From Plutella xylostella (Eukaryota > Arthropoda > Insecta > Lepidoptera > Plutellidae): a stretch of 64,000 bases of DNA. The DNA is taken from the NCBI RefSeq assembly GCF_932276165.1, contig NC_063986.1:7948501-8012500 (forward strand). Direction: 5' to 3'. Positions 1-12,430 of the stretch are shown here, in pieces (within the stretch, counting starts at the first letter, position 1; each line of letters begins with the position of its first letter). The notes beneath the pieces are model-generated. The model saw only the letters and a program-made list of their open reading frames with translations. It was not told the DNA's origin and did no database searches. Both the position numbers and the translations under genes were made by a program.

Positions 1-1817
1 TGTATTTAGGGGTCGTGTAGGTACTAGACGGCACCTAGTGATAGATAAATGGGACATTCCCGCTGGAATTAAATTTACGACCGAATTTCGCGCGGAAAAT
101 AGGAAAAACTTGAGAATTTTTAAATATTACCAGTATTTTAGTATTTTTTGTGTTTCTTACATACGAGTATACATAGAATGTAATACCAGCAGTTACCCTG
201 TTTTTCAGAAACGCTTTTTTGTGGATCATTATATCATTACAGAAAAGGCTGTGAGACATAGAGTAAAAACTAGCAAAAATTGCCATCATTCACTACTTGA
301 CTATCCACCCTAAGCTATCGAACTAACAACGGATGTATCCCGTAGAGGAGAGCACTCAATAATATTTATGTCCCTCTATGATACGAAGAAGCTGTATTTT
401 TGCCAAGAAATTGTAGGTATGCCCTCACTTTTAATTAAAAAGTTAACCTGTTCGATTTATAGACAAACATCATAGAAGAAGAAGAAAGAAATAGTTCTAA
501 TTTCAAAAGCAGAGACAAGTCGAGCCACCAATTCGAATTTCAAAAGTTTGCATTCGATACACACGTCCGCCCTCGCGTCTGCATTGGCGCTTTTCTCGCA
601 GATTTATTCGAGCTCTGTCAAAGAAAAAGTTGTAGTTTGCTGGCAATCCAAGATACTCGCGGCAGTATATAACCCCCTCCCTGGGAGTATTCTGGCATGC
701 AACTCTTTAATACACTGTCAATTGCAACGTTGCCATTTGTCGGGTTAAGTGCCTCGCCCGTATTTTTCCGCTAAATATGTACCGCTTCGATTCATGAATA
801 GAGTTACGGCTGTCTGCGATAGAGCGTTTTAAATTAATTTGGGGATAAAATTTGGTCTCCTAGAAATATGTGCGATTTGTTCATAGATTTATTATTTAGC
901 TATTATCTTAGGCTAACCAGGTAGGCTACATATCTGAAATAACAAATACTGCCAGAAGTAACTAATCATCAAACAACATCTTTTTCATCGATTGAAAACC
1001 AGATTACAAATACAATATGTAAAATATTTTTGTTCCAGTTTTAAAGATTTTTTTACACCACAGTTTGTTTTTAAACCACATCAAACCGAATGCGTTTAAT
1101 CATTGTGACAAGCAAAAGCAACACAAACATGTTTACGGGGTTCGTATTCGGAATATTTTTTCCGTTTCAACTTCAGCGGTATTCAGCGACGCCGGCGATG
1201 TGTCTGCGTCGCTGCCGTGCGGATAAACCAGCGGGCTGCGGTACTACGAGGCTTTTATTTGCAGTCATTAGTTAAAATATGTTATATACTTGTATTTATT
1301 TTATGGCAAAAATGCGTTGGTTTGATATTTTAGACAGGACGTTTCAGTGTTTATAGAATACAATGGTATAGCTATTCTGAAGGCAAACATTTTAATTTTA
1401 TCTTGCTAGCAAAAAATGACATTTACGGGAATACTCGTAGAGTCGATTGTCAAATTAAGGTTTTGACAGCTCTAAAATTAGAATTTCTGCCTTTAGAATA
1501 GACATCAATGTTGCTCTATATAACCTCTTCACTACTACTGATTCACAGTATACTTACCCTATAGGTGGATTTATCAATGAACCTTTCCTCATGACTGAGT
1601 AGACTTATGAAATAAGTTAAAAATATTCAACATAATTGTTTTGCGTTCTAGCTATCTAAAAACAAACATAAAACAATAACGACAATTGATTTCAGAAATG
1701 ATCCCCTAAAGGAAGTTGCTCAGAACGACGGTAAAAAACCTAGCGATGGTAATTTTACACTCTGAGTAGACCCAAGACATGATATCAAATATTAGTTTTT
1801 TAAAATAAACTTAAATT
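1..1817. other. AT-rich non-coding DNA, nothing recognised
   Basis: No reading frame of recognisable product, RNA gene or repeat boundary was seen. Short frames at 38-313, 548-748 and 1090-1275 lack domains and look random. Confidence 0.6.
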
Positions 1818-2322
1818 TTACCTTGCTACACACACTTCACATATTCTCCTCGGCCATTCCTCAGAGCCTGAAGACAAAAGTCTTCAACCAGTGCGTCCTG
1901 CCAGTGATGATGTATGGTGCAGAGACGTGGACACTGACGGTAGGACTGGTCCACCGATTTAAAGTCGCTCAGCGTGCTATGGAGAGAGCTATGCTTGAGG
2001 TTTCTCTGATGGATCGTATCCGAAATGAGGTTATCCGTCAGAGGACTAAGGTTACCGACTTAGCTGTCAAAATATGCAAGCTGAAGTGGCAGTGGGCTGG
2101 TCATATCTGCCGAAGAACCGATAACCGTTGGGGTAGACGAGTTTTCGAGTGGAGACCACGAACAGGCAAACGCAGCGTGGGACGCCCTCCTGCCCGCTGG
2201 ACTGACGACCTTAGTCGGGTGGCGGGTAGTGGTTGGATGAGGAAGGCCGAGGACCGAGTGTTGTGGCGCTCCTTGGGAGAGGCCTATGTCCAGCAGTAGA
2301 TGATTATTGGCTGATGATGATG
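1818..2322 (+). mobile_element. 5'-truncated RTE-type LINE, 3' end
   Basis: This is a non-LTR retrotransposon remnant that keeps only the region after the reverse transcriptase core, plus the 3' end. The TGA/ATG-rich terminus (CTGATGATGATGA, 2311-2323) is typical of lepidopteran RTE elements. The 5' break is near 1820. A shorter inverted copy of the same 3' end lies at 3606-3674. Confidence 0.85.
1823..2299 (+). pseudogene. RTE LINE endonuclease/reverse transcriptase C-terminal fragment
   Basis: A 158-residue open frame corresponds to the C-terminal tail of an RTE-clade endonuclease-reverse transcriptase. Recognisable stretches include QSLKTKVFNQCVLPVMMYG, ETWTLTVGLVHRFKVAQRAM, LKWQWAGHICRRTDNRWGRR and RPRTGKRSVGRPPARWTDDL. 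The endonuclease domain and catalytic RT motifs are missing because the copy is 5'-truncated, so the ATG at 1823 is not a native start. The frame ends at TAG (2297-2299) after the tail residues YVQQ. The inverted relative at 3606-3674 has TGG at that codon, so the stop is probably a point mutation just short of the original end. A dead copy, not a host gene. Confidence 0.85.
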
Positions 2323-3605
2323 AAAATAAACTTATACCGATGATAACTAACGTAATCTCCAATATCGATAAGGAACCATGGTGACGCAGCACGCTCTTTC
2401 CATTCAGCGCCCTGAATGTGGCCTGTTCTATTCATTTCGTACTCTCTGGATAGCGAGCGATTTTTACGAGGTCCTAACATGCCTTATATTTGCTACGAAT
2501 CTACTAAGTATAATGTAGAATCAGGGTTTTACTAGACATCGTCATACTAATACAACATGAAGAATAGTTAGGTTAGAGTGATCTCATATATTATTATCTT
2601 CTGTTCGTGGGTATAAATTCTGCTATTCTATTCTATTATATTCTATAAATAAACGAGGTCCTTCTAGAAGTCGATACCTAGGTAAATAATGTTAAGAATA
2701 TTTTTTTGTACGATGTTATAAAACAAACCGATGCAAAATTAATCATTTTTTTATAATAATCATATCTTCATAAACCAATGAACTGTATTGAAACCCGTTA
2801 ACTACTTAAATATCCATTTTATCAAATGAAATAGGTGTATGTATGACGATTTACAAGCAAACAATTTAGTATACTTAAACATAACAAACACAAACAAACG
2901 TTCAAACAGAGCTAGTCCTAGGTTAGTATCGGTTTGTTATAGCACTGAAGCGGTTTCTTTACGACACTTTAATGTCTTAGCAACTTTGTGGCCTTAAACA
3001 TTCCGAGACAAGAAGTCTGCGCTACTCTAACAATCTCAGTGCATGTTTATACTAAATACTAACCTAATAGCCATTTAAAATCGTTGACTGAATGATTAAA
3101 CGCATTTTATTTTAATGGAAAAAAGTTAGGCGAAACGTTATAATTAATATAAACAATTGATTTAAATTAGAATTATTCGATTTAATATTTATAGAGAATA
3201 TATATAAATCGGTGCTTCTGAGTATAACTTCATTAAGTTTTACTATAAAAATCATAAATCTGGTATAAAACTAAATCTTAAAACATTAAGGAAATATCTA
3301 CTCAAGAACAATACGGCGCTTAGCCGACGACCGTTTACTGAACATTCCGTATGCTGTCCGTGTGTTTGTTTAGTCATTTATTATAAATAGCCGCACGGAG
3401 GTTTATTAGGATTCTTCGCACATAATAATTTATGTTGTTCTTACAGCGGCCTCGGGGGCAGCGGGCAGATGCTTGTAGTTTGACTTATTGTGGGGAAACA
3501 CAAACAAATACGTAAATATACGTATGTTAATATTGTTTATATATATTTTTTCTTAAGACAAGCTATCTCGAATCACGACTAGCTATAGAAAAAAGACTAT
3601 TATTA
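2323..3605. other. AT-rich non-coding DNA, nothing recognised
   Basis: No gene or bounded repeat seen. TATATA-rich and low-complexity stretches only. Confidence 0.55.
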
Positions 3606-3674
3606 TCATCATCAGCCAATAATCATCCACTGCTGGACATAGGCCTCTCCCAAGGAGCGCCACAACACTCGGTC
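3606..3674 (-). mobile_element. Short RTE LINE 3'-end fragment (inverted copy)
   Basis: The 69 bases match 2252-2320 in reverse complement with a single difference by eye (TGG here, TAG there). It is an extreme 5' truncation, as is common for RTE insertions. Confidence 0.85.
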
Positions 3675-6199
3675 GGTATTATTATCAACTGAGCTAAATT
3701 TCACAATTCGTCAAATCTGAAGTAATAGAAAATAATAATTACTTATAAAAAATAATCACACGGATCATTGACCTACAATAATTTCGGTCGAGCCAGCTGC
3801 GACCACATAAATTATGAGCGCTGGCCTCAATTTATTATATCAACCCCTTTCTGTCCGTAATTTGTAATTATATCTTTAATTTAGGGTGTTCATAGTCCGC
3901 TTTCAGGTATTTATTATGATTCATTTGCAGTTTGTGGAAATGTCATCACTACTTAATCATGGCTATGCTATAACTACCAATAGTAGGTATAGCAATTATA
4001 CTAACATTATATATAATATTTCGTACACTATGTATACATATATCGAATATCGATGTTTCGGTATACTCAATTAATCGGTGATATAATTATTATCATGTAC
4101 CTACTACCTATTTACCTACTTCGTATTACAAATTCGATAGGACATTATTTTAAGACTCCCTAATGTTTTTTTGTTAAAAGACAAAACATAACTTAATTAA
4201 CATCTGCTTTCATTAGCTTAACGTTGCGAAATAAATTACATTTTCATAGCATAATTCGAGAGTAGATCATTTCTGAACGTGTTCCTCTCGGAACATGCAA
4301 ATTCTGAGCGTGGTCCAAATAAAAGATGATAACTTTTTAAATGCTTCCGCCCGCCCGAGTGGCGAGGGCGGCCGCCCACAAATGCTTGTTTAAACCGGGG
4401 CTTTTACACTGTACGGTCCTTAAGTGAATGGAAAATCGATGCACTATAAGAAATTAAAAAAACGACTTCAAAAAACCACTAAAATGTAAGAAATAATTTA
4501 CATCAATTTTATGTGACATTACAAATATAGCTAAGCAGGAACTGATCTTTTTTGATGTTGGTGCGGTGACAAAGTAATCTGAAGAAATATGGCACCAACT
4601 TACTGAGTACCCATGGAGATACAACTTCAGAGTACTACTCAGTATAAAGAATGTCAAAACAGATTGTCGAAAGAACTACAAGGTGAAGCAATAAGGGTTC
4701 CAATTATACTTTTGGATAGCTCAAGCCTAAAAAATACTTGCTATACCTATGCAATTTCCACGGATACAAAAGTCGCAAACTGTAAAAGCGAGTGTGCACA
4801 TTTCGCATTCTGGTAAAGACCAAGCGTAGAAGTGGTGATGAAAAAGGAACGAACAACAGATGAAGATAAATAACGCGTTAAAAATGTAGCTGAAAGTACA
4901 TCGTCGTCACCGGCTCCGCGTCACGCGCGAAGGGTTAACACTTTCAGGGTTTACATTATATAAAAATAAAAAAATCGGTAGGTAGGTAATTTATATTTAT
5001 TTAATATTGATATTGGTACCGTTTCGGTGGATATAACTAATGAGCAAATATTTTATAGTTCACATGTTTAGCTATATGTGCAGAGCTATTCTTTCTATCA
5101 CTTCCAATATTGCACAGGCAATAAATACCCTATAATTTCCGATCAACTCTTTCAAGCAGTTATATATAACTGAATAAATAACTATAACTTAATGAGAAAA
5201 AAATAAAATCAGCCCACATTTTCCGTAGGCGTAAAAAATCGACGAGACACTAAGCCAGCAAGACGCATAGCCCTGCCCGCGCCTCGTAATTAGTGAGGCT
5301 ACTAATTTACATTTGTATTCAGAATTCGCTTCTCTCGCCATTCTACTCATCTGTTTATTTTCAACTTTTATTCAGTCCTGCTATTTTTTCCTACACCAAA
5401 TTTACGCGGCGGCAACGCATCCAGACAAATAAGATCCCCCGCAATTAATCTGCTAACCTATAATTCTTTTTAAGGTACGCAGCGCGAAGGTCCTTTGAAA
5501 TTGGTGGGCCTTATGTTTGAGCTGAATTTAAATACGGAGGTAAACTCGGTTAACAATTGCTGGCTATAACTAAGGGTGCTCACAGACTAAGTCATACTTA
5601 TTCTATCCCTATAGTAAAGTATGCAGTGTACCAACATGGATAATGTGGATATTTTGGTAATACATATTACAGCTGATAGGGTAGTAACAAAGAAAGATAC
5701 GCGAGGAAGTTTAGTAGTGTTATGTTTATGTCCTAGGTCCTAGATGGAATGGCGGAAGGCTCATTAATAATTGGTGAGGCGATTATTATCAAATATTGCT
5801 GCTCAATCCTCGCTGTTGACGCTGTTTCTCATTTTTTGTACTACCTACATCAGGTATTATATTTGTTTTAAATATTAAAATTTAGGGTTGATAACATTTA
5901 CCTATAACGTAGTCACTGAGCATAGTAATCGATTCGGTTATGTGTAAACACTCCATAATACCAAACCTTAAAACTCTCATCGAGTATTATTTACATAACT
6001 CAGTGATATTCCGACGTTTTTCCGTTATAGTGTTGGGAAGTTCGGTCAGGTTTCCGAGACACGGGTTAGTTGTGGCGGTGTATTTGTGTCTTGGACTAAA
6101 TAGTTGTAGAGAACATTAATCTTGATTAGGAATTAGTATTCCGGGGCCAGTATTTCCTATTTGAAGTAACTTTTAGGATGGTTACGTTATTAACTTAGA
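3675..6199. other. Non-coding DNA, nothing recognised
   Basis: Frames at 3886-4074, 4454-4657 and 4613-4816 have no recognisable motif. A small GC-rich spot lies near 4350-4380. No repeat termini identified. Confidence 0.5.
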
Positions 6200-6207
6200 G
6201 TTAGAAT
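6200..6207 (+). repeat. Target-site duplication of hAT-like element, left copy
   Basis: GTTAGAAT here is repeated exactly at 8536-8543, directly outside the inverted termini. Confidence 0.8.
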
Positions 6208-6464
6208 TAGGGTTTCTGATTTCTCGACCTGTTTTCGTTCTCGAGCTTCGAGAATTCTCGAGCCCAAATTCTCGAGTCTTCTCGAGTCTCGAGCCTTTCT
6301 TAGAAGACCTTTAGAAAAAAGCTTAATTAAAAAAAAAACACAAAATCTTCTTTTTTTTACTTTGTTAACGTAATCAAAAAGAAAATACTTTACTAATACT
6401 CATAATTAGCTGTCTAGCTAGCTACTAATTACTAGTACGAGGTGGGCCTAAAGTAATCACCTTA

Positions 6465-7427
6465 TTGGAATTTGCTCTCATTTGTGCAAATTGCCGCCAA
6501 TTTTTAATCAGTTTTGATAATAATTGTAACACCCTATTTGTCATCCTGATGAACGATTTGCCGGGAATTTCGGAACGCGCCACATTTCTGATGTACGCCG
6601 ACGATATCTGTGCGATTGTGGATGGTAAGGATGACCTGGAGCTGACCACGAACCTGGAATCAGTCATCCACAGTCTCACTGGATGGTTCTCAGCAAATGG
6701 GATGCAATTAAATTTGGAGAAAACCCAAGTACTAAGATTCTCCCTGCGTGGGCCGTCGTGCGGTGACACGGCCGCGCCCGCGCTCGTGGTGGACGGAGTG
6801 CCGCTGCCGCTCGCCGCCGCCGTGCGCTTCGTGGGCTTCACCGTCGACTCGGCGCTGCAGTGGGGTCAACATATAGACGCCGTATGCTCCAAGCTCGGTA
6901 GTGCATACTATGCCCTGTCAAGGCTTTCAGCGACCTTAACTAAAGAGCATATGTTGACTGCCTATTATGGTTACTTCCACTCTTTGCTCACTTATGGCAT
7001 AGACCTATGGGGCCTGTCCGCAGACTGCAATAAGCCATTTATAATGCAGAAGCGAGCGGTTCGCCGCGTGGCCGGAGCCCCGGCCGACGCGCCGGCGCGA
7101 CCGCTGTTCATCGGCATGCACATCCTGACAGTGCTGTGCCTTTATATTTTAGAAGTCCTAAAATATGTAAAGCGCAACCCCACTGAGTTCCCAGACTTTA
7201 CTTCAGGGGATCGTAGATTTGCCTCACGAAGACCTAACGACCTAAGGTCTGCTGAATGCCGCCTATCTAAAACTGGGAAGTCAATACATGTAATGGGTCC
7301 CCAGATTTTTAACAAACTTCCTGATAATATAAAAGAAATCAGGAGAGTTACTAGCTTCCTCAGTATGGTTAAGAATCACCTATTAAAAAAGGCGTACTAC
7401 TCTGTGCAAGAATTCTTAGACTCATAA
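6465..7427 (+). pseudogene. Jockey/CR1-type LINE reverse transcriptase, C-terminal part
   Basis: This 320-residue frame ends at a normal ORF2 stop. Residues 44-47 are YADD, the catalytic motif of the reverse transcriptase palm, preceded by FVILMNDLPG. GWFSANGMQLNLEKTQVLRF and VRFVGFTVDSALQWGQHID follow in the order known for jockey and CR1 RTs, then the thumb/C-terminal region with YYGYFHSLLTYGIDLWG. The first roughly 18 residues (from 6465) do not look like LINE sequence and probably belong to the flank, so the ATG is fortuitous. The fingers and upstream palm are missing, as is all of the endonuclease, so it cannot be active alone. The coding part has GC-rich third positions, unlike its AT-rich surroundings. 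Confidence 0.85.
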
Positions 7428-7687
7428 GTGATGTATATAATATGTTGTATTAAATATAAGATAGGTACCTACTTACTTTTATAACTTTAAAATAATATAT
7501 ATTTTAATTAACATAGTTACCTATTATTAGTGTGTCTACTAACAATGTGTATGACGATTGGACGATGTATTCATTTAAACAGAATTATTTGAAATTATTA
7601 ATACTATAATATTGTGATAATTAATTTAATTTAATGTTAATTCTAATGACCTGTACTTATTTATCAATAAATGAATATGAATATGAT
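6520..7687 (+). mobile_element. 5'-truncated jockey/CR1-type LINE nested in the hAT-like element
   Basis: LINE homology begins around 6520 (LFVILMNDLPG) and runs through the ORF2 stop at 7427 and an AT-rich 3'UTR to a short tandem tail of ATGAATATG-like units ending near 7687. It lies inside the hAT-like element. Confidence 0.75.
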
Positions 7688-7828
7688 ATTGGTGGACTAG
7701 ACAAATGCAGACTACAAGTTCAGAAGCCGTGGAGTGATATACTCCCCAAGAACGCGGAATAATTGTGTTTATTTAGTTTTCGGGTCGCCTTTTTTTTTCG
7801 TTTTATCTGTCATTTTTCTCCTGAAATA

Positions 7829-8150
7829 TCGCCAGATTTAACCGTTTTAGATAGTTTTTCGGGGGTTTTGTGAAGTCCCATGTTTATTTGAATAAGCCCG
7901 TGTCTCTGGAAGCCCTCAAGGACAACATTCGACACTAGTGCGAGAATCTCTCGTCCGAAGTTTTCGCTGAAGTGATGAGAAATGCCAATGCGTATAAAAC
8001 GAGCCCGTATGGCAATCAATGGCAATAAGAGTAGCAAAACACTGGAGGAAGTTAGCTTAGTGCATTTACACGATAGAAGAAGAAGAATGGTGACGGCGCC
8101 CATTTAGCCGATAACGTCTTCTAGACTTTACCAATAAAATTGGAAAGGTT
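7829..8150 (+). pseudogene. Decayed mariner/Tc1-superfamily transposase C-terminus
   Basis: Reading the plus strand across frames gives the family's late transposase signature in pieces: SPDLT..LD from 7829, then VKSHVYLNKPVSLEALKDNI in another frame from about 7870, LSSEVFAEVMRNA, and HLADNVF near 8100. These match the usual SPDLTPLDFFLWG...VYVNKP...LKDNIR...GGHLADVIF end of mariner-type transposases. At least one frameshift and several in-frame stops are present, so it is dead. An open frame on the opposite strand (7810-8103) is only its shadow. Confidence 0.75.
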
Positions 8151-8535
8151 CAAAAAAGCATACCTAATCAAAAAAAAGAATCAAAGTTTTTCATTTAGAA
8201 AAAAAATGAGAGCCAAACAACATCGGGTGACTTCTTTTGGTCCACCTGAACTAAGAAACAGTACGTAACTATTACTACGTTATCTTTTAATCATTCATTA
8301 GTATTATCAGTACAGCACTAGCTTAAATGGACATGAAACATAATAAATCATAATACACGCGCATGGTATGCGTGTGTGTTGTTAAGCGGCGCAGGAAAAT
8401 TCAAATTGAATAATATTCTTAATTTTTATCTCAAGGCTCGAGAAATTCTCGAGTCTTCAGATTTTTTTCTCGTCTCGAACCAAGCCGAATTTCTCGAATC
8501 TTCTCGAGCTCGAGAATTCTCGAGCAGAAACCCTA

Positions 8536-8543
8536 GTTAGAAT
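8536..8543 (+). repeat. Target-site duplication of hAT-like element, right copy
   Basis: GTTAGAAT, identical to 6200-6207. Confidence 0.8.
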
Positions 8544-10298
8544 CCGAAAAACATGTTCAATAATAAAATCCGCGCCATTATACTTCTTGTTGTGAGTGTA
8601 TACCTATACTTAGGTACAGCCTTAATTTGTGTTTTTAAAGTAGATTAAACATATTTTAAGATATTGAACGTCTTAATCTCTCAATTAGTCAGTAATAGAC
8701 ATAGATAAGACTTAGTCCAGAAACCCTTTACAGAAAACGTAATACTCATCTTAAGAGACATTAAGAAACACTGTAATGATAAATTGAAATCATAATGATG
8801 TCAAACTTATGGCCAACATATGAGAATTACACTCACACATACCCGTGCGTTCAGCTCAACAAAGGATTTTAATCATAAACTAAACCGACGACGCGATGGC
8901 ACAATATTAGCAGTATACGCTTTTAATGAAAACATGTTGTTTTAAAAGCAGCTTATTAAACAACAACATGAATAACGATCGGGGGCATTACACACACAAT
9001 AATAAATGTTCCAAAATAATACTCGAAATACACCATTAACAAAAGCATGTGAAATCCATTTGCGAATTCATTCCCGTTTTATTTAATTAAAGGTTTTATG
9101 GTGAAGTATGCGAGTTCGCTCATTGTTCGCGAGTTCGGCTTCGATTTCGCGAGAGTTGATTTATTCTCTAATTTAGTTGAGGTTTACGTATATTGCTACA
9201 TTGCTATAAGTATTATACTATAGGAATACCTATTTATAAACTGTTTAAGATTATAAATGCAAAACTAATACTACTCGACAATAGGTACTAAAATACTCAT
9301 CATATTATTGAAGGAACTTACATAATGCGAAGGACCTAATTCAAAATTATGTAAGAAACTTAACAGCATCTAGGTAATTAGTCGCCGCCGTGATATAAAA
9401 GTTAACTTGAATAAGACGCTTAATATACTCGCATGTCTTTTGCACACTGCAAAAGTACGTTTGCAGAATGACCTCACATCGAAATATTAATTTATAAACG
9501 TCGTATTCAAGTCATAGACAATATAAACAAAAGTGACGTCATGAGTGGCGCCGTGCAATTTTAATTGTCAGTCAAAATGAGTCCTAGGCGATACGTGCTC
9601 GATCGCTTATCAATAGTAATCGAGTACTAAATCTATCGACTCGAACCTACCGCAGGCAGATTACTCATCGCTATAAGTAAAAATATACCTACAAAATAAG
9701 AAGAATATTATGTAAAACATCTGCGCAGGATTTTTGAGTTTATGAGAAGACTGATGTTGTTGACACTACCTAATGTACTAACTTGTAGGTCGATTAAAAT
9801 AGCTGCTACTTCTGCTTATTAATCTTATAATTGTGTCGGAGACATCTACAGGAGCTAGATTAGGTTTTGTTACCGTGGTGAAAGGATTGGTCATCCAGAG
9901 TAGCACCCTAAATATTATGTATGGAAGGAGTATGTAAATGTATTCGACAAAAATAAACAATTAGGTACATTTTGTTAAGTAGGTATGTCTTACTTCAATG
10001 ATTTTTTATGTTCACACTCACACAGGTTTTTAATATTCTTAACCAGAACTTTTTACTTAGTATTCCGTGTGAAGTCGGTACTCGAAATGTACTGATTGAC
10101 ATGACATTAGGCGTTATCTACAGTTGATCAATTTTGTGTGTTTTTTTTATATATTTTTTCCACGTCGTGGCGTGTATGGGACAACGTAGTTAGGTAGGTA
10201 CCTTTACCCTTCATTCCACTGTACCTGTACTAAGGAAGCTGGAAACTTATTGCGTATGAACCCTAATAAGCGACGAAAAAATATCTATAGTAAAGTAC
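8544..10298. other. AT-rich non-coding DNA, nothing recognised
   Basis: No gene or clear repeat. A single TTACGTAT lies at 9184-9191, outside the cluster described at 15.8 kb. The frame at 9778-9960 is uninformative. Confidence 0.5.
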
Positions 10299-10302
10299 CT
10301 AA

Positions 10303-10666
10303 GGGGCCGTCCATTAATCACGTGAGGTCGTTTTTCTCATTTTTTGACCCCCCCCTCCCCCCTGGTGATATTTGGTGAGGTTTGGGACCAACCCCACCTC
10401 CCCCCCCCTGGATCACAAGTATTTTTTTGGAAGTCTATGTAAAGGCAATTTTTGACTAGAAAAAATATAGGTCATAGGTACTACAGATCGTTAAAATTTT
10501 TGCGCCGTCCAAAATATTAGTTCAGAAATACCAAATTTTTTACAACAAATTTATACACGTGATGTCTAACGAGAACCCCCCCTCCCCCCTCGTGATGTTT
10601 CGTGAGGTTTCAGTACCAAATCCCCCCCGCCCCCCTTTGAGCCTCACGTGATTAATGGACGGCCCC
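10303..10666. mobile_element. MITE with long terminal inverted repeats and C-rich interior
   Basis: Ends are GGGGCCGTCCATTAATCACG at 10303 and its inverse ending at 10666; complementarity runs about 24-25 bp. Flanks are CTAA (10299-10302) and TTAA (10667-10670), compatible with a TTAA duplication having one mutation (piggyBac-like) or with a simple TA. The interior has long C runs on both sides (about 10348-10362, 10394-10409, 10575-10588, 10622-10636). There is no coding capacity. Confidence 0.85.
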
Positions 10667-10670
10667 TTAA

Positions 10671-12430
10671 ATCGCTTTTAATTTTTCTTTTTATAAACGT
10701 TTATTTATTTATCAGAGTAGGTATAACATAAAAAATTGTATAAATAGTTCAGTTTAGCGGGAGACAAAGATTCAAGAATGATTTTTCAGAATTCTTCGGT
10801 ATACGGTCTAAGACATGTAATAAGTATACCCTTTAGTGGATGACCCAGTGTTACGGTATTCCTTAGGCTTGCGTTTGTTTAAGCATCGATGTAAGTACGG
10901 TTTACACATACTACCCAGGTTACTGATAATAGTGAGGATTAATAAAAATATGATGCTCGTACTTACCCACATATAAACTGCCGCCGCTTCCACAATGTTC
11001 CAAACGTATAAATAAACGGTGAACCACATATTACAGTTATAGTTTAAACACTTCCTCAACTTTACACCCATTTTGTGAATAACTAACATTTCTTTAAAAT
11101 ATAAAGTCACTGCACTGTTACTTCTTTTTTAAAAATCGAACATTTACCTGACCGTCTTTTGTTCCAATTTTAAAAAGTACCGTCTTATTTTGTTTTATTC
11201 TTGCACCTCGCCGTGATAGCGGGGGGCGAGACAATACAATAACTGAATAATTTACTACACTGTAGTACCAAGTGAATGGTAATTTATCATGGTCTTTGGT
11301 ACAGAATTGCGTAAATCATACATTTATGACAGGTAAACGCTTTGTCTAGCGGAGTCTTTCGTTTGCGGTCGACTTTTACGTAAACACGAATAATTCGAAT
11401 GCTTTGTTACGGCATTGTTGGGTAAAATACTTTTGTACAGTTTTAATTGTCACAGTTACAGGTATTTTGGGAAAAAAATGCTTTAGTTTAATATTGCCAC
11501 ATTTAAACCTTCAGCCAGGTTGCAAGGCCTGAAATTGTAATTTTATTAATATTGTTATTTTTGAACTTTATACATACCTAGTATAATACCTACTTGTACC
11601 ATGTTAAGTATCGAAAACAAAATGGCTATGTTTCTATTTATCGCGTTCTAAAGTACATCAAACGATTTATTTCTCAAATAAATCAAACTGCGAGGTGTAG
11701 ACCAGTTCAGCGCAACCCATAAGTTCTTTGCTCTAATATCTCAATTGAGCCAGCAAACTGAATACGTACCTATAGATACACTAGTCGTATGCTTACTTTA
11801 TCAAAGCCCTATGTACGGTATTCATAGTCTAGATTCCAAGACTACAGTTTTGGCTTACGATAGACTACACCATTCTGGTTTGAGGTTCTGTATACAATTT
11901 TTCAAGTACCTGAAATTACCTTGCATTCAATAGAATACTATAGAATAGAGTTTTCAGTTGTTTAAGTACCTACCTACACATATTATTATCTAATCGGACA
12001 GTTACCAACTACCATATTAAATTTAAAAACAAATGAAACCATCAATACTTAAAGCCATAAAATCTAGTCTGTCTAAAAAAGCATTTCGCTCAGATCCAGC
12101 TCAAACCCCGCGGGTTGCGGCGGAACTAGTTTGATAAAGCGCGTCTGCGGCCGGCCTAAAGCTATAACATAATAAAGCATAGGTACAATATAAAGTCTTA
12201 ATTAGCGATCGCGGCGGGGCGCACGCGCGGCGTCTTATCTTATCTGCGCACGATTCTGCGCGCGCTGTGCTGTCTGACATGCGGGCTGGGGGGTCACTAC
12301 GGCGTTGCGATTCAGTTAATCTTCCTCCTAAGTTCCACGATACAGGTTCGCCTAGTGTGGAATTTGCAGCCAAATCACGAAATGTACTTAAACAATTTGT
12401 TAATAAACGTTTTTACTTACTTTCTTACTC
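10671..12430. other. Non-coding DNA, nothing recognised
   Basis: Frames at 10808-11110 (minus) and 11745-11933 (plus) have no recognisable domain. A GC-rich patch lies at about 12100-12290 without repeat boundaries. Confidence 0.5.

Larger units (their letters stand above)
6208..8535. mobile_element. Non-autonomous hAT-like DNA transposon with nested insertions
   Basis: The termini are TAGGGTTTCTG at 6208-6218 and CAGAAACCCTA at 8525-8535, an 11-bp perfect inverted repeat. They are flanked by the exact 8-bp duplication GTTAGAAT, the hallmark length for hAT elements. Both subterminal regions are packed with CTCGAG/TTCTCGAG motifs (about 6240-6296 and 8437-8525), like the subterminal repeats hAT transposases bind. 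No hAT transposase is visible. The interior is occupied by a LINE fragment (about 6520-7687) and a decayed mariner-type transposase fragment (about 7829-8150), so the original element was probably a short non-autonomous one that later received insertions. Confidence 0.8.

Noticed and set aside
7810..8103. 97-codon minus-strand frame with leucine runs
   Set aside because: It is the reverse of a decayed mariner-type transposase readable on the plus strand; the leucines come from the complement of AGA/AAG-rich sequence.
9184..9191. Single TTACGTAT outside the main cluster
   Set aside because: An isolated octamer is expected by chance in 64 kb; only the 15.8-16.8 kb grouping is unusual.
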